From contig DEVL01000003.1 of the NCBI GenBank assembly GCA_002363385.1, positions 434,505 through 498,504 on the forward strand: a DNA stretch of 64,000 nucleotides, given 5' to 3'. Shown here one piece after another: positions 34,426-42,114 of this stretch (the first letter of the stretch is position 1; each line of letters starts with the position of its first letter). The notes beneath the pieces were generated by a model. The model made no database searches. It worked only from the letters and a program-made list of their open reading frames with translations, and had not been told where the DNA came from. The DNA comes from Stenotrophomonas maltophilia (lineage in GTDB: Bacteria > Pseudomonadota > Gammaproteobacteria > Xanthomonadales > Xanthomonadaceae). The translations under genes and the position numbers were made by a program.

Positions 34426-35727
34426 TTACTGCGATTTGAGTTGGATGGCGGGCGTGACCTGCATCGCGCGCAATGCCGGCAGGAAGCCGGCCAGCAGGCT
34501 GGCGACCAGGGTGAGCGCGAAGGTCATCAGCAGCATCTGCCCATCCAGCGTGGCCAGCTTGGCGTAGTCCACCGGTTGCTGACGCACCGCGTACAGGCCG
34601 AGCAGGGCCAGCAGCAGGCCGAGCAGGCCACCGGCCAGACCCACCGTGCCGGCTTCCACCAGCGATTGCAGGAAGATCTGCCCACGGCTGGCACCGAGCG
34701 CGCGACGCACGCCGATCTCACCACTGCGGCGCAGGAATTTGGCCAGCAGCAGGCCGACGGTGTTGATCAGGCACACCAGCAGGAAGCCCATCGCCAGCCA
34801 CAGTTGCAGGCGCACATCGCCCGGCACGACCTGCTTGTGGTCCAGCCAGTCCATGACGCTGCGCAGGCGCACATTCGGTGCGCGCTCAAAGCGGCCTGCG
34901 GCCTTCTGCTGGGCCGAGTAGTTCTCCAGGTAGGCGCGGTAGTCGGCGGCATCGGCCGGCGAGGCCAGTTCCACCCAGTACTGCATCCAAGCGCACGGTG
35001 CATTGACCGCCGTTTCATCGCCACCGGAGTTGTCCCAGCAGTTCATGTTGCCGTTGCGGCCCAGCTTGAGTTCCAGCGCGGTGGAGAGGGGCATGTAGAT
35101 GTCCTCGCTGCCGCCGTATCTGCCGGTCTCCAGGTCGTAGAAGTGCGGATTCGGATTCCACTCGTCCAGCACGCCCACCACGGTGAAGGTGTGGCCGTCC
35201 ATGCGCAGCGGCTTGCCGACGCTGTTGGCGCCATCGAACAGCTTCTGGTTGAGCGCCTGCGAAATGACCACCACGCGGCCGCGCCCGTCGTCGTCGGCCA
35301 CCGGCCAGGCACGGCCGTACTGGAACGGCGTATCGAACATCGGGAAGAAGTCGGTGGAGGTGTAGCGTGCATCGGTATCGAACGGACGCAGCGAGGACTT
35401 GTCCGGCTCGATGGTCACGCCACCACCGGTCATCAAGGCCTGGTGCTTGGCATGCTTCTCACGCAGCAGTGCCTCGCCATCAAAGCGGGTCAGCTGCTCC
35501 TCCGGTTCCTCGCCAGGCTGGTAGCCCAGCATCGGGCGCGGATCGACCTGCACGGCGAACAGGCGATCGCTCTTCTGCGGAATCGGGTCACCGGACAGCA
35601 CGTGGAACACGGTCAGTGTGGTCATCGAGGCGCCGATGCCCAGCGCGATGGCGATCACCATCAGCGCGGTCAGCACCTTGTTGCGCCGGAAACTGCGCAG
35701 CGCCAGTCGGAAGTAGTAGGCGAGCAT
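34426..35727 (-). CDS. FtsX/MacB-type ABC permease (first copy)
   Basis: A 433-residue permease with the same architecture: N-terminal helix (about 18-42), extended periplasmic domain with several Trp- and Tyr-rich loops (about 45-290), and three C-terminal helices with EIGVRRALGASRGQIFLQSL. Such permeases export peptides, lipoproteins or drugs by the mechanotransmission mechanism of MacB, not by classical alternating access. It starts 8 bases after the ATPase gene. Confidence 0.88.
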   Translation of the reverse strand: MLAYYFRLALRSFRRNKVLTALMVIAIALGIGASMTTLTVFHVLSGDPIPQKSDRLFAVQVDPRPMLGYQPGEEPEEQLTRFDGEALLREKHAKHQALMTGGGVTIEPDKSSLRPFDTDARYTSTDFFPMFDTPFQYGRAWPVADDDGRGRVVVISQALNQKLFDGANSVGKPLRMDGHTFTVVGVLDEWNPNPHFYDLETGRYGGSEDIYMPLSTALELKLGRNGNMNCWDNSGGDETAVNAPCAWMQYWVELASPADAADYRAYLENYSAQQKAAGRFERAPNVRLRSVMDWLDHKQVVPGDVRLQLWLAMGFLLVCLINTVGLLLAKFLRRSGEIGVRRALGASRGQIFLQSLVEAGTVGLAGGLLGLLLALLGLYAVRQQPVDYAKLATLDGQMLLMTFALTLVASLLAGFLPALRAMQVTPAIQLKSQ

Positions 35728-35735
35728 GGCGGGCC

Positions 35736-36461
35736 TCAGTCGTTGGCGATGGCAGCGGCGACGGACGGGCGCGGCGTGGCGAGCACCGGATCGCGCAGCA
35801 GATCGGTGACCTGGCCATCGACGATATGCACGTTGCGCTTGGCGCGTGCGGCCAGCTCCGGGTCATGAGTGACCATGACGATGGTGGTGCCCTTGGCGTT
35901 GATCTCTTCCAGCAGTTCCATCACGCCACGTGCCATCTGGCTGTCCAGGTTGCCGGTCGGTTCATCGGCCAGCAGCAGGCGGGGGCTGCCCGCCAGCGCA
36001 CGCGCGATCGCGGCGCGCTGCTGCTGACCGCCCGACAGTTCGGCCGGGTAGTGCTTCATGCGCGAGCCCAGGCCCACCTGGGCCAGCGCATGTTCGATGC
36101 GCTGCTTGCGCTCGGCCGCCGGCATGCCGCGGTAGCGCAGCGGCACATCGACGTTGTCGAACAGGTTCAGATCGGAGATCAGGTTGAAGCCCTGGAAGAT
36201 GAAGCCGATCTTCTGGTTGCGCAGCCGGCTGCGCGCGTCGTCGCCGAGCTGGCTGACGTCCTGGCCGTCGAGCAGGTAGGTGCCGCTGGTGAAAGTCTCC
36301 AGCAGGCCGGCGATGTTGAGGAAGGTGGTCTTGCCCGAACCGGACGGACCGGTTACGGCGACGAACTCCCCCTCGCGGACGTGCAGGTCCAGCGACCGCA
36401 GGGCATGGGTTTCCACCTGTTCGGTGCGGAAGACTTTGGCGACCGAGCGCATCTCGAGCAT
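35736..36461 (-). CDS. ABC transporter ATPase of the MacB/LolD class
   Basis: A 241-residue cytoplasmic ATPase. Walker A GPSGSGKTT (38-46), signature LSGGQQQ (142-148), Walker B LLLADEP (162-168) and the downstream His in MVTHDPELA. I chose ATG 36461 because AAGGA stands 8 bases upstream and the product starts MLEMRSVAKVFRTE; in-frame ATGs up to 36596 give residues with no homology. It serves the two permeases that follow. Confidence 0.93.
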   Translation of the reverse strand: MLEMRSVAKVFRTEQVETHALRSLDLHVREGEFVAVTGPSGSGKTTFLNIAGLLETFTSGTYLLDGQDVSQLGDDARSRLRNQKIGFIFQGFNLISDLNLFDNVDVPLRYRGMPAAERKQRIEHALAQVGLGSRMKHYPAELSGGQQQRAAIARALAGSPRLLLADEPTGNLDSQMARGVMELLEEINAKGTTIVMVTHDPELAARAKRNVHIVDGQVTDLLRDPVLATPRPSVAAAIAND

Positions 36462-36504
36462 GGCTGTGTTCCTTTGAATGTCGGAAAGATCGAAAGGGAA
36501 TGAA

Positions 36505-37770
36505 TCAGTTGATGGACACGCGCTCGGCATCGCCGAACAGATCGCTGCCGGACACCACGACGCGATCGCCGGGTTGCAGGCCAGAGAGGATTTCAACTTC
36601 GCCCAGGCTGCTCACACCGAGCTTGACCGGGCGGCGGACAGCACTGCTGCCGTCCATGACATAGGCGTAGCCGTTGCCCTGTTCAACGAACGGGCCACGC
36701 TCGATTTTCAGTGCGTTGCGGCGGGTATCAAGCAGCACGCGTGCCTGCATCCGCTGGCTCTGGCGCAGGCCCTGCGGCTGCTTGTCGGAGAAGCGGATGC
36801 GGGCGTTGACCTCGCCGGCGACCACTTCCGGGGACACGGCGGAGATCTCACCGGCGAACTGGCCGCTGCCGCCGGTGAGCTGGGCGGGCATGCCGATCGA
36901 CAGCTCACGGGCGAAGCTCTCCGGTACCTTGATCTCGATCTCGAAGCGGGACAGATCGACCACGCCCAGGATCGGCGCATTGGCGACCACGTTGGTGTGC
37001 TGGGTGGCCTGCACCTGGCCGACCTGGCCATCGAACGGGGCACGCAGGGTGAGCGCATCGACCTGGCGTTCGACCTCGGTGACCACGGCACGCTGGCGAT
37101 CGGCCAGCAGGCGCTTGTTGCGCGCGTCCAGATCGGCGCCCTGTGCTTTCAACATCGCATCCTTGCGGGCATGTTCCAGCTGGATGTCGCTCTTCTTGAC
37201 CGTGTCTTCGGCCTTGGCGACATCGACCTGCGGCACCGCGCCGCCATCGAAACCGCGCTTGTAGCGCTCCAGATCGCGCACCGCGGCCTGGCGTTCGATC
37301 ACCGCCTGGTCGGTGTCCTTCTGCGCGGTGGCACGGGCGAGGGTGGCATCCAGGGTGGCGCGGCTGGCCTCGGCCTGCAGGCCGGCCAGCGTGGCCTGCT
37401 CCTGGGCGAGCTTGCTGCGCAGTTCCGGGCTGTCGATCACGGCCAGTTCCTGGCCCTGCTTGACCACGTCACCGGCGACCACCTTCAGGGTCACGGTGCC
37501 GGCGGAGATGGCGTAGAGCACCGGGTTGTTGGCGGCGATCACGCGGCCATCAGCAGCGATATCGCGGACCATGTCGCCCCGGGTGACCTCGGCGACGCGG
37601 ACACGGGCGCTGTCAAAGGAGCGGCTGGCGCCGAGCCACGCGCGGGCGGCGAAGCCGATTGCCAGCAGCACGACCAGGGCGGCGACCGCCGGCCACAGCC
37701 AGCGCTTCCACGGGGCGGGCGCGGCGTGCGAGGAAAGGGTCTGGTCCTGGGCGGAAGTGTCGCGGATCAT
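36505..37770 (-). CDS. HlyD/MacA-type membrane-fusion protein
   Basis: A 421-residue periplasmic adaptor. A cytoplasmic N-terminus, one membrane anchor (about 22-46), a biotinyl-lipoyl-like half-motif (SAGTVTLKVVAGDVVKQGQ), a long alpha-helical hairpin (about 110-215) with many Gln and Ala, and C-terminal beta-barrel domains with LRAPFDGQVGQV and LKIERGPFVEQGNGYAYV. It is the first gene of the reverse-strand operon and would connect the ABC exporter to an outer-membrane channel, none of which is encoded here. Confidence 0.9.
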   Translation of the reverse strand: MIRDTSAQDQTLSSHAAPAPWKRWLWPAVAALVVLLAIGFAARAWLGASRSFDSARVRVAEVTRGDMVRDIAADGRVIAANNPVLYAISAGTVTLKVVAGDVVKQGQELAVIDSPELRSKLAQEQATLAGLQAEASRATLDATLARATAQKDTDQAVIERQAAVRDLERYKRGFDGGAVPQVDVAKAEDTVKKSDIQLEHARKDAMLKAQGADLDARNKRLLADRQRAVVTEVERQVDALTLRAPFDGQVGQVQATQHTNVVANAPILGVVDLSRFEIEIKVPESFARELSIGMPAQLTGGSGQFAGEISAVSPEVVAGEVNARIRFSDKQPQGLRQSQRMQARVLLDTRRNALKIERGPFVEQGNGYAYVMDGSSAVRRPVKLGVSSLGEVEILSGLQPGDRVVVSGSDLFGDAERVSIN

Positions 37771-37803
37771 CGGGCTCGTTCGCGGTTGGGTTGTGAAGTA
37801 CCA

Positions 37804-37820
37804 AAGCAGACTTCATGCCA
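37804..37820 (-). promoter_or_regulatory. Sigma-54 (-24/-12) promoter of the ABC/two-component operon
   Basis: On the minus strand TGGCATGAAGTCTGCTT reads as -24 GG (complement of 37818-37819) and -12 GC (complement of 37806-37807) with exactly ten bases between. It matches the consensus TGGCACG-N4-TTGCW at all but two positions. The expected start is near 37794, leaving about 24 bases before the start codon at 37770. Confidence 0.75.
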
Positions 37821-37836
37821 ACTTTTCACCCTTTTA

Positions 37837-37849
37837 AAACAAAGGCTTG
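37837..37849. promoter_or_regulatory. IHF-like site between activator sites and the sigma-54 promoter
   Basis: AAACAAAGGCTTG fits the IHF consensus WATCAR-N4-TTR except at one position, and has an A/T-rich flank. Its place between the activator palindrome and the -24 box is where IHF normally bends DNA. Confidence 0.45.
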
Positions 37850-37862
37850 CGAATCGTGCGGC

Positions 37863-37896
37863 GTGTCCGGGTGTCCGCGGACACCGGACCGGACAC
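37863..37896. promoter_or_regulatory. Upstream activator palindromes (likely NtrC-type binding sites)
   Basis: A perfect 16-base palindrome GGTGTCCGCGGACACC (37870-37885) is flanked by half-sites GTGTCCGG (37863-37870) and CCGGACAC (37889-37896). The centre lies about 84 bases upstream of the predicted start, the usual spacing of enhancer-binding protein sites. The regulator at 31342-32682 is the obvious candidate to bind here. Confidence 0.65.
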
Positions 37897-37974
37897 TTTC
37901 GTTAAGCGGACAGCGCCCAAGCCGCCGTGGTCGCCACGCTAGAATGCGAGGCTAACCAGCAGGGATCTGAATCT

Positions 37975-39816
37975 ATGTGCGGCATTGTGGGAGCGATCGC
38001 CCATCGCGACGTGGTACCGGTACTCATCGAAGGATTGAAGCGACTGGAATACCGGGGCTACGATTCCTCCGGCATTGCCGTGATCGACGCCGCAGCGGCC
38101 GAGCCCGATGTCCGTCGCGTGCGCCGCACCGGCCGCGTGGCCGAGATGGAGAAGGCCGCTGCGAGCGAAGGCTTCCAGTCGCTGCTCGGGATCGGCCACA
38201 CGCGCTGGGCCACCCACGGTGGCGTGACCGAAGCCAACGCCCACCCGCACATCAGCCACGGTGTGGCGCTGGTGCACAACGGCATCATCGAAAACCATGA
38301 AGAGCAGCGCGAGAAGCTGCGCGCGCTGGGCTACACCTTCGAGTCGCAGACCGACACCGAAGTGATCGCGCACCTGATGCACCATCACCTCAAGGAAGGC
38401 GACAGCCTGCTCTCGGCGCTGCAGCGCACGGTCAAGGAGTTGACCGGTGCTTACGCGCTGGCGGTGATGAGCCGCGCCGAGCCGGACCACTTCGTCTGTG
38501 CGCGCATGGGTTGCCCGCTGCTGGTCGGCCTGGGCGAGGGCGAGAACTTCGTCGCCTCCGACGTCTCGGCGATCATCCAGGCCACCCGCACGGTGATCTT
38601 CCTGGAAGAGGGCGACACGGCCGATATCCGCCGCGATGGCGTGCAGGTCTACGACGAGCACAACCAGCCGATCGTGCGGGATGTGCACCTGTCGGATGTC
38701 TCGCTCGCGTCGCTTGAGCTGGGGCCGTACCGCCACTTCATGCAGAAGGAAATCCACGAGCAGCCGCGCGCGCTCGGCGACACCATCGAAGCGGCGATCG
38801 ACGCCGGTGGCTTCCCGGCCACACTGTTTGGCAAGAACGCCGAGGCGGTGCTGTCGGGTATCGAAGGCGTGCAGATCATCGCCTGCGGCACCAGTTACTA
38901 CGCCGGCCTGACCGCGCGTTACTGGATCGAAGCCATCGCCGGCCTGCCGTGCAGCGTGGAGATCGCCAGCGAGTACCGTTACCGCGCTGCTTACGCGAAC
39001 CCGAAGCACCTCATCGTGACCATTTCCCAGTCCGGCGAAACGCTGGATACGATGGAAGCGCTCAAGTACGCCAAGTCACTCGGCCACCTGCATACGCTCT
39101 CGATCTGCAACGTGCCGGAGAGCGCGATTCCGCGCGCCAGCGAGCTGGTCTGCTACACCCGCGCCGGTGCCGAGATCGGTGTTGCCTCGACCAAGGCCTT
39201 CACCACCCAGCTGGCCGCCTTGTTCCAGCTCACCGTGGTGCTGGGCAAACTGCACGGCCGCATCGACGCCGCGCAGGAAGCGGACTACCTGGAGCAGCTG
39301 CGCTTCCTGCCGGGCAGCGTGCAGCACGCGCTCAACATGGAGCCGCAGATCGCCGCCTGGGCCGAGCGCTTCGCGCGCAAGAGCAGTGCACTGTTCCTGG
39401 GCCGTGGCCTGCATTACCCGATCGCGCTGGAAGGCGCGCTCAAGCTCAAGGAGATCACCTATATCCACGCTGAGGCGTACCCGGCCGGTGAACTCAAGCA
39501 CGGCCCGCTGGCGCTGGTGGATGAAGACATGCCGGTGGTGGTGATTGCGCCCAACGACAGCCTGCTGGAGAAGGTCAAATCCAACATGCAGGAAGTGCGT
39601 GCGCGCGGCGGCGAACTGTTCGTGTTCGCCGATCAGGACAGCAACTTCGTGGCGTCCGACGGCGTGCACGTGATCCGCACGCCGCGCCATGTCGGCGCGC
39701 TGAGCGCGGTCGTGCATACCATCCCGGTGCAGCTGCTGGCGTACCACACCGCATTGGCCCGCGGGACAGACGTGGACAAGCCGCGCAACCTGGCCAAGAG
39801 CGTGACGGTGGAGTAG
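37975..39816 (+). CDS. glmS: Glucosamine-6-phosphate synthase (glutamine-hydrolysing)
   Basis: A 613-residue enzyme (E. coli 609) forming GlcN-6-P from fructose-6-P and glutamine, the first step towards UDP-GlcNAc. The mature N-terminal nucleophile is Cys2 in MCGIVGAIA, followed by the amidotransferase domain (GHTRWATHGGV), two SIS sugar-isomerase domains (ACGTSYYAGL, TISQSGETLDT) and the C-terminal KSVTVE. ATG 37975 is fixed by the required Met-Cys start. A TAGAAT box lies at 37940-37945. It is divergent from the sigma-54 operon and separated from glmU by that operon. Confidence 0.97.
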   Translation: MCGIVGAIAHRDVVPVLIEGLKRLEYRGYDSSGIAVIDAAAAEPDVRRVRRTGRVAEMEKAAASEGFQSLLGIGHTRWATHGGVTEANAHPHISHGVALVHNGIIENHEEQREKLRALGYTFESQTDTEVIAHLMHHHLKEGDSLLSALQRTVKELTGAYALAVMSRAEPDHFVCARMGCPLLVGLGEGENFVASDVSAIIQATRTVIFLEEGDTADIRRDGVQVYDEHNQPIVRDVHLSDVSLASLELGPYRHFMQKEIHEQPRALGDTIEAAIDAGGFPATLFGKNAEAVLSGIEGVQIIACGTSYYAGLTARYWIEAIAGLPCSVEIASEYRYRAAYANPKHLIVTISQSGETLDTMEALKYAKSLGHLHTLSICNVPESAIPRASELVCYTRAGAEIGVASTKAFTTQLAALFQLTVVLGKLHGRIDAAQEADYLEQLRFLPGSVQHALNMEPQIAAWAERFARKSSALFLGRGLHYPIALEGALKLKEITYIHAEAYPAGELKHGPLALVDEDMPVVVIAPNDSLLEKVKSNMQEVRARGGELFVFADQDSNFVASDGVHVIRTPRHVGALSAVVHTIPVQLLAYHTALARGTDVDKPRNLAKSVTVE

Positions 39817-39852
39817 CACCGTTCGCGGCTCGGGCGGCGCTGACGCGTATCT

Positions 39853-39882
39853 AGGGTGGTCCTGCGGGGCCACCCTTTTTTT
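39853..39882 (+). terminator. Rho-independent terminator of glmS
   Basis: AGGGTGGTCC (39853-39862) pairs with GGGCCACCCT (39867-39876, one G-T pair) across TGCG, followed by seven T. Confidence 0.9.
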
Positions 39883-39898
39883 GTGCGATCACCCGGTT

Positions 39899-39920
39899 GT
39901 AGAGCCACCCCAAGGGTGGC
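39899..39920 (+). repeat. GTAG-type palindrome, monomer
   Basis: GTAG (39899-39902) precedes GCCACCC (39904-39910), loop CAA, GGGTGGC (39914-39920). It lies between the glmS terminator and the CBS gene. The remaining bases to 40164 contain no recognised signal apart from a TAGAAT box (40071-40076) without a suitable -35. Confidence 0.6.
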
Positions 39921-40164
39921 TGCTCCCGGCCGTCGGGACCGGAACTTTAGTCTCACCCCGCGGAGGCATTCAGCGACGGTTTTAACGACGGTGCCATTCT
40001 CAGGGTCGTGCACCGCGTTCCACGACGAACCGTCCCAGATTTGCAAACTCCTGGGCCCGGGTGCGGTCGTAGAATCGAGTGACCGAGGCACGGCGGTATC
40101 ACTGTCGACCTCGCTGCAATCAGGCGCATCTCTCGATTTCAGTACCCTGCACCAGGAAACAAGA

Positions 40165-40596
40165 ATGAACGTCCGCGAACTCCTGCAATCCAAAAAAGAA
40201 ACGATCGTCACCATCGATGTGGAAGACACCATCGGTGCAGCGGCCCACAAGATGAGCGCGCACAAGATCGCTGCCCTTGTGGTCATGAAAGATGATGCGC
40301 CGGTGAGGATCATTTCCGAGAAAGACATCGTGCGCACGCTGGCCGACGACGGCCCGCAGGCCGGGCGCCGGGTCATTTCCACGCTGCCGTCGGCAGGGTT
40401 GGAAGGCATCGGACCGGACGCTACCCTCAAGCAGGCGATGGCACTGATGACGTACTCGCGTCACCGCCACCTGATGGTGACCGAAGACGCCAAGCTGGTC
40501 GGCATCCTGAGCCTGGGCGATATCGTCAAGAATCTGCTCAGCGAGCTGGAACTGGAAAAGGCGGTGCTGCAGGACATCTACATGGCGGCGCACTGA
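40165..40596 (+). CDS. Protein with a pair of CBS domains
   Basis: A 143-residue stand-alone CBS-pair protein. CBS1 (about 10-60) has DTIGAAAHKMSAHKIAALVV and IISEKDIVRTLAD; CBS2 (about 75-130) has ATLKQAMALMTYSRHRHLMV and GILSLGDIVKNLL. CBS pairs bind adenosine nucleotides and often act as energy or S-adenosylmethionine sensors in a larger assembly; the partner is unknown. AGGA is 8 bases before ATG 40165. A much longer upstream frame (from 39856) covers terminator and repeat and is not real. Confidence 0.88.
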   Translation: MNVRELLQSKKETIVTIDVEDTIGAAAHKMSAHKIAALVVMKDDAPVRIISEKDIVRTLADDGPQAGRRVISTLPSAGLEGIGPDATLKQAMALMTYSRHRHLMVTEDAKLVGILSLGDIVKNLLSELELEKAVLQDIYMAAH

Positions 40597-40658
40597 CACT
40601 GCCCGTGTCCTGCTGACGGGTAACGCCGGCTGCCGGCCCGCAATCCCGCCCTGGAGAA

Positions 40659-42113
40659 TCAATGCCGGCCGTCAAGGCCGGTGAGCTGCTGAAGGTCCGA
40701 CAGCAGCAGCCGATAGGCTGCCTGCTGTGGCTCACCTGCCGGCTGCCGCAACACCCACGATGGATGCACCGTAGCGAAGGCACGGGTGCCGTCCTCCAGT
40801 GAGTGCCAGCGTCCGTGGTTCGCCATCAGGTTGAACCCGGCGCCGAATACGGCGGTGGCTGCACTCGCCCCCAGGCAGACGATCACCTGCGGTCGCACGT
40901 TCTCGATCTCGCCCATCAGCCACGGCCGGCACGCGTTGATGTGGGTGATCTGCGGCTTGCTGTGAATGCGACGTTTGCCGCGCCGTTCGAAGCGGAAGTG
41001 CTTGACAGCGTTGGTCAGGTAGAGCGCGCGGCGATCAATGCCAAGCTCGCGCAGGGCGCGATCCAGCAGCTGTCCGGCGGGACCGACGAACGGGTGCCCG
41101 CTGAGGTCCTCGCTGTCGCCAGGCTGCTCGCCGACCAGCATGATCCGTGCGTCGTGCGGGCCTTCGCCGAACACGGTCTGCGTGGCCGGCTCCCACAGCG
41201 GGCAGCGGCGGCACGCAGCGGCGGCATCGCGCAGGGCATCCAGCGTGGCAGGTGGGGTATCCGTCACTGGCGGGGCCGGTGAGGCGATGGCCTCGGGGAT
41301 ACGCCGTCGCGGGACCTGTGCTTCACGGTCGTGCATCTCCTGCACCCGGTCACCGGCATCGCGGACCAGCTGTGGCAGCAACGACGCTTCGGGCAGGTGC
41401 TTCCAGTACTTGGCGGGCATCTCCTGCTGCATCATCCGCGTGTTGAGCCGCGCCGGATTGAAGATGTTGGCGTAGTAGGTGCGCCACAGTTCTTCGCGCG
41501 CATCCTCCACGGGCGCATCGCTCTGATGGCCACCCGGACCAAACGACAGCGCCTGCCCATCCCAGTGCACGCTGCGGTACGGCGTCAGGATCGCCCAGCG
41601 CATGCCGGCGAAGCGCCGCGCGAAGAACGGTGCCACGCGGTCCACGATCTGGTGGTCCGGTTCGAACCAGGCAATGAAGGCATCCTGCTCACCGGGTACC
41701 TCACGGAAGCGGACGAAGGCCTTCATCTTGTGGGAGTCGCGTCGTACCGCCTGGCTCAGGGCCATGGCGCGCAGCACGTCAGGATCGGCGGGGTTGGACA
41801 GCAGGCTGCGCTCGCCATGGGTGATGCGCCACAGCATCCGATAGAGCAGCGACATCCGTTGCGGATCGCGATGGCACAGGCAGATGGCGGCCAGCTCGAC
41901 AAACACCTTGGAGACATACCTCTGCGGCTCGGCCGGTGGCGTGCGGCCATCGTCCAGCGAGGTCAGTGACGGGGCATCAAGCAATGAAGCCCCCTGATCC
42001 TGCAGCCAGTCCAGCTGATCCGGTGGCACCGCATGGCGCAGGGCCAGGCGGGCGGCGGCGCGCCATGCATCCAACGACCACGCCGGCTCGACACGCACAC
42101 TCCAGCGCGACAT
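40659..42113 (-). CDS. Fused DUF4130 (TIGR03915) and UdgX-type uracil-DNA binding protein
   Basis: A 484-residue two-domain protein. Residues about 1-240 match the TIGR03915/DUF4130 putative DNA-repair family (YVSKVFVELAAICL, MLWRITHGERSLLSNP, DSHKMKAFVRFRE). Residues about 265-480 are a UdgX-type UDG domain with an iron-sulfur-type Cys cluster (CRRCPLWE), motif GEQPGDSED followed by HPFVGPAGQLLD, the diagnostic KRRIH loop in RGKRRIHSKP, and TVHPSWVLR. UdgX binds uracil DNA covalently through the KRRIH His (family knowledge). It starts 1 base after its radical-SAM partner ends. Confidence 0.88.
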   Translation of the reverse strand: MSRWSVRVEPAWSLDAWRAAARLALRHAVPPDQLDWLQDQGASLLDAPSLTSLDDGRTPPAEPQRYVSKVFVELAAICLCHRDPQRMSLLYRMLWRITHGERSLLSNPADPDVLRAMALSQAVRRDSHKMKAFVRFREVPGEQDAFIAWFEPDHQIVDRVAPFFARRFAGMRWAILTPYRSVHWDGQALSFGPGGHQSDAPVEDAREELWRTYYANIFNPARLNTRMMQQEMPAKYWKHLPEASLLPQLVRDAGDRVQEMHDREAQVPRRRIPEAIASPAPPVTDTPPATLDALRDAAAACRRCPLWEPATQTVFGEGPHDARIMLVGEQPGDSEDLSGHPFVGPAGQLLDRALRELGIDRRALYLTNAVKHFRFERRGKRRIHSKPQITHINACRPWLMGEIENVRPQVIVCLGASAATAVFGAGFNLMANHGRWHSLEDGTRAFATVHPSWVLRQPAGEPQQAAYRLLLSDLQQLTGLDGRH

Positions 42114-42114
42114 G

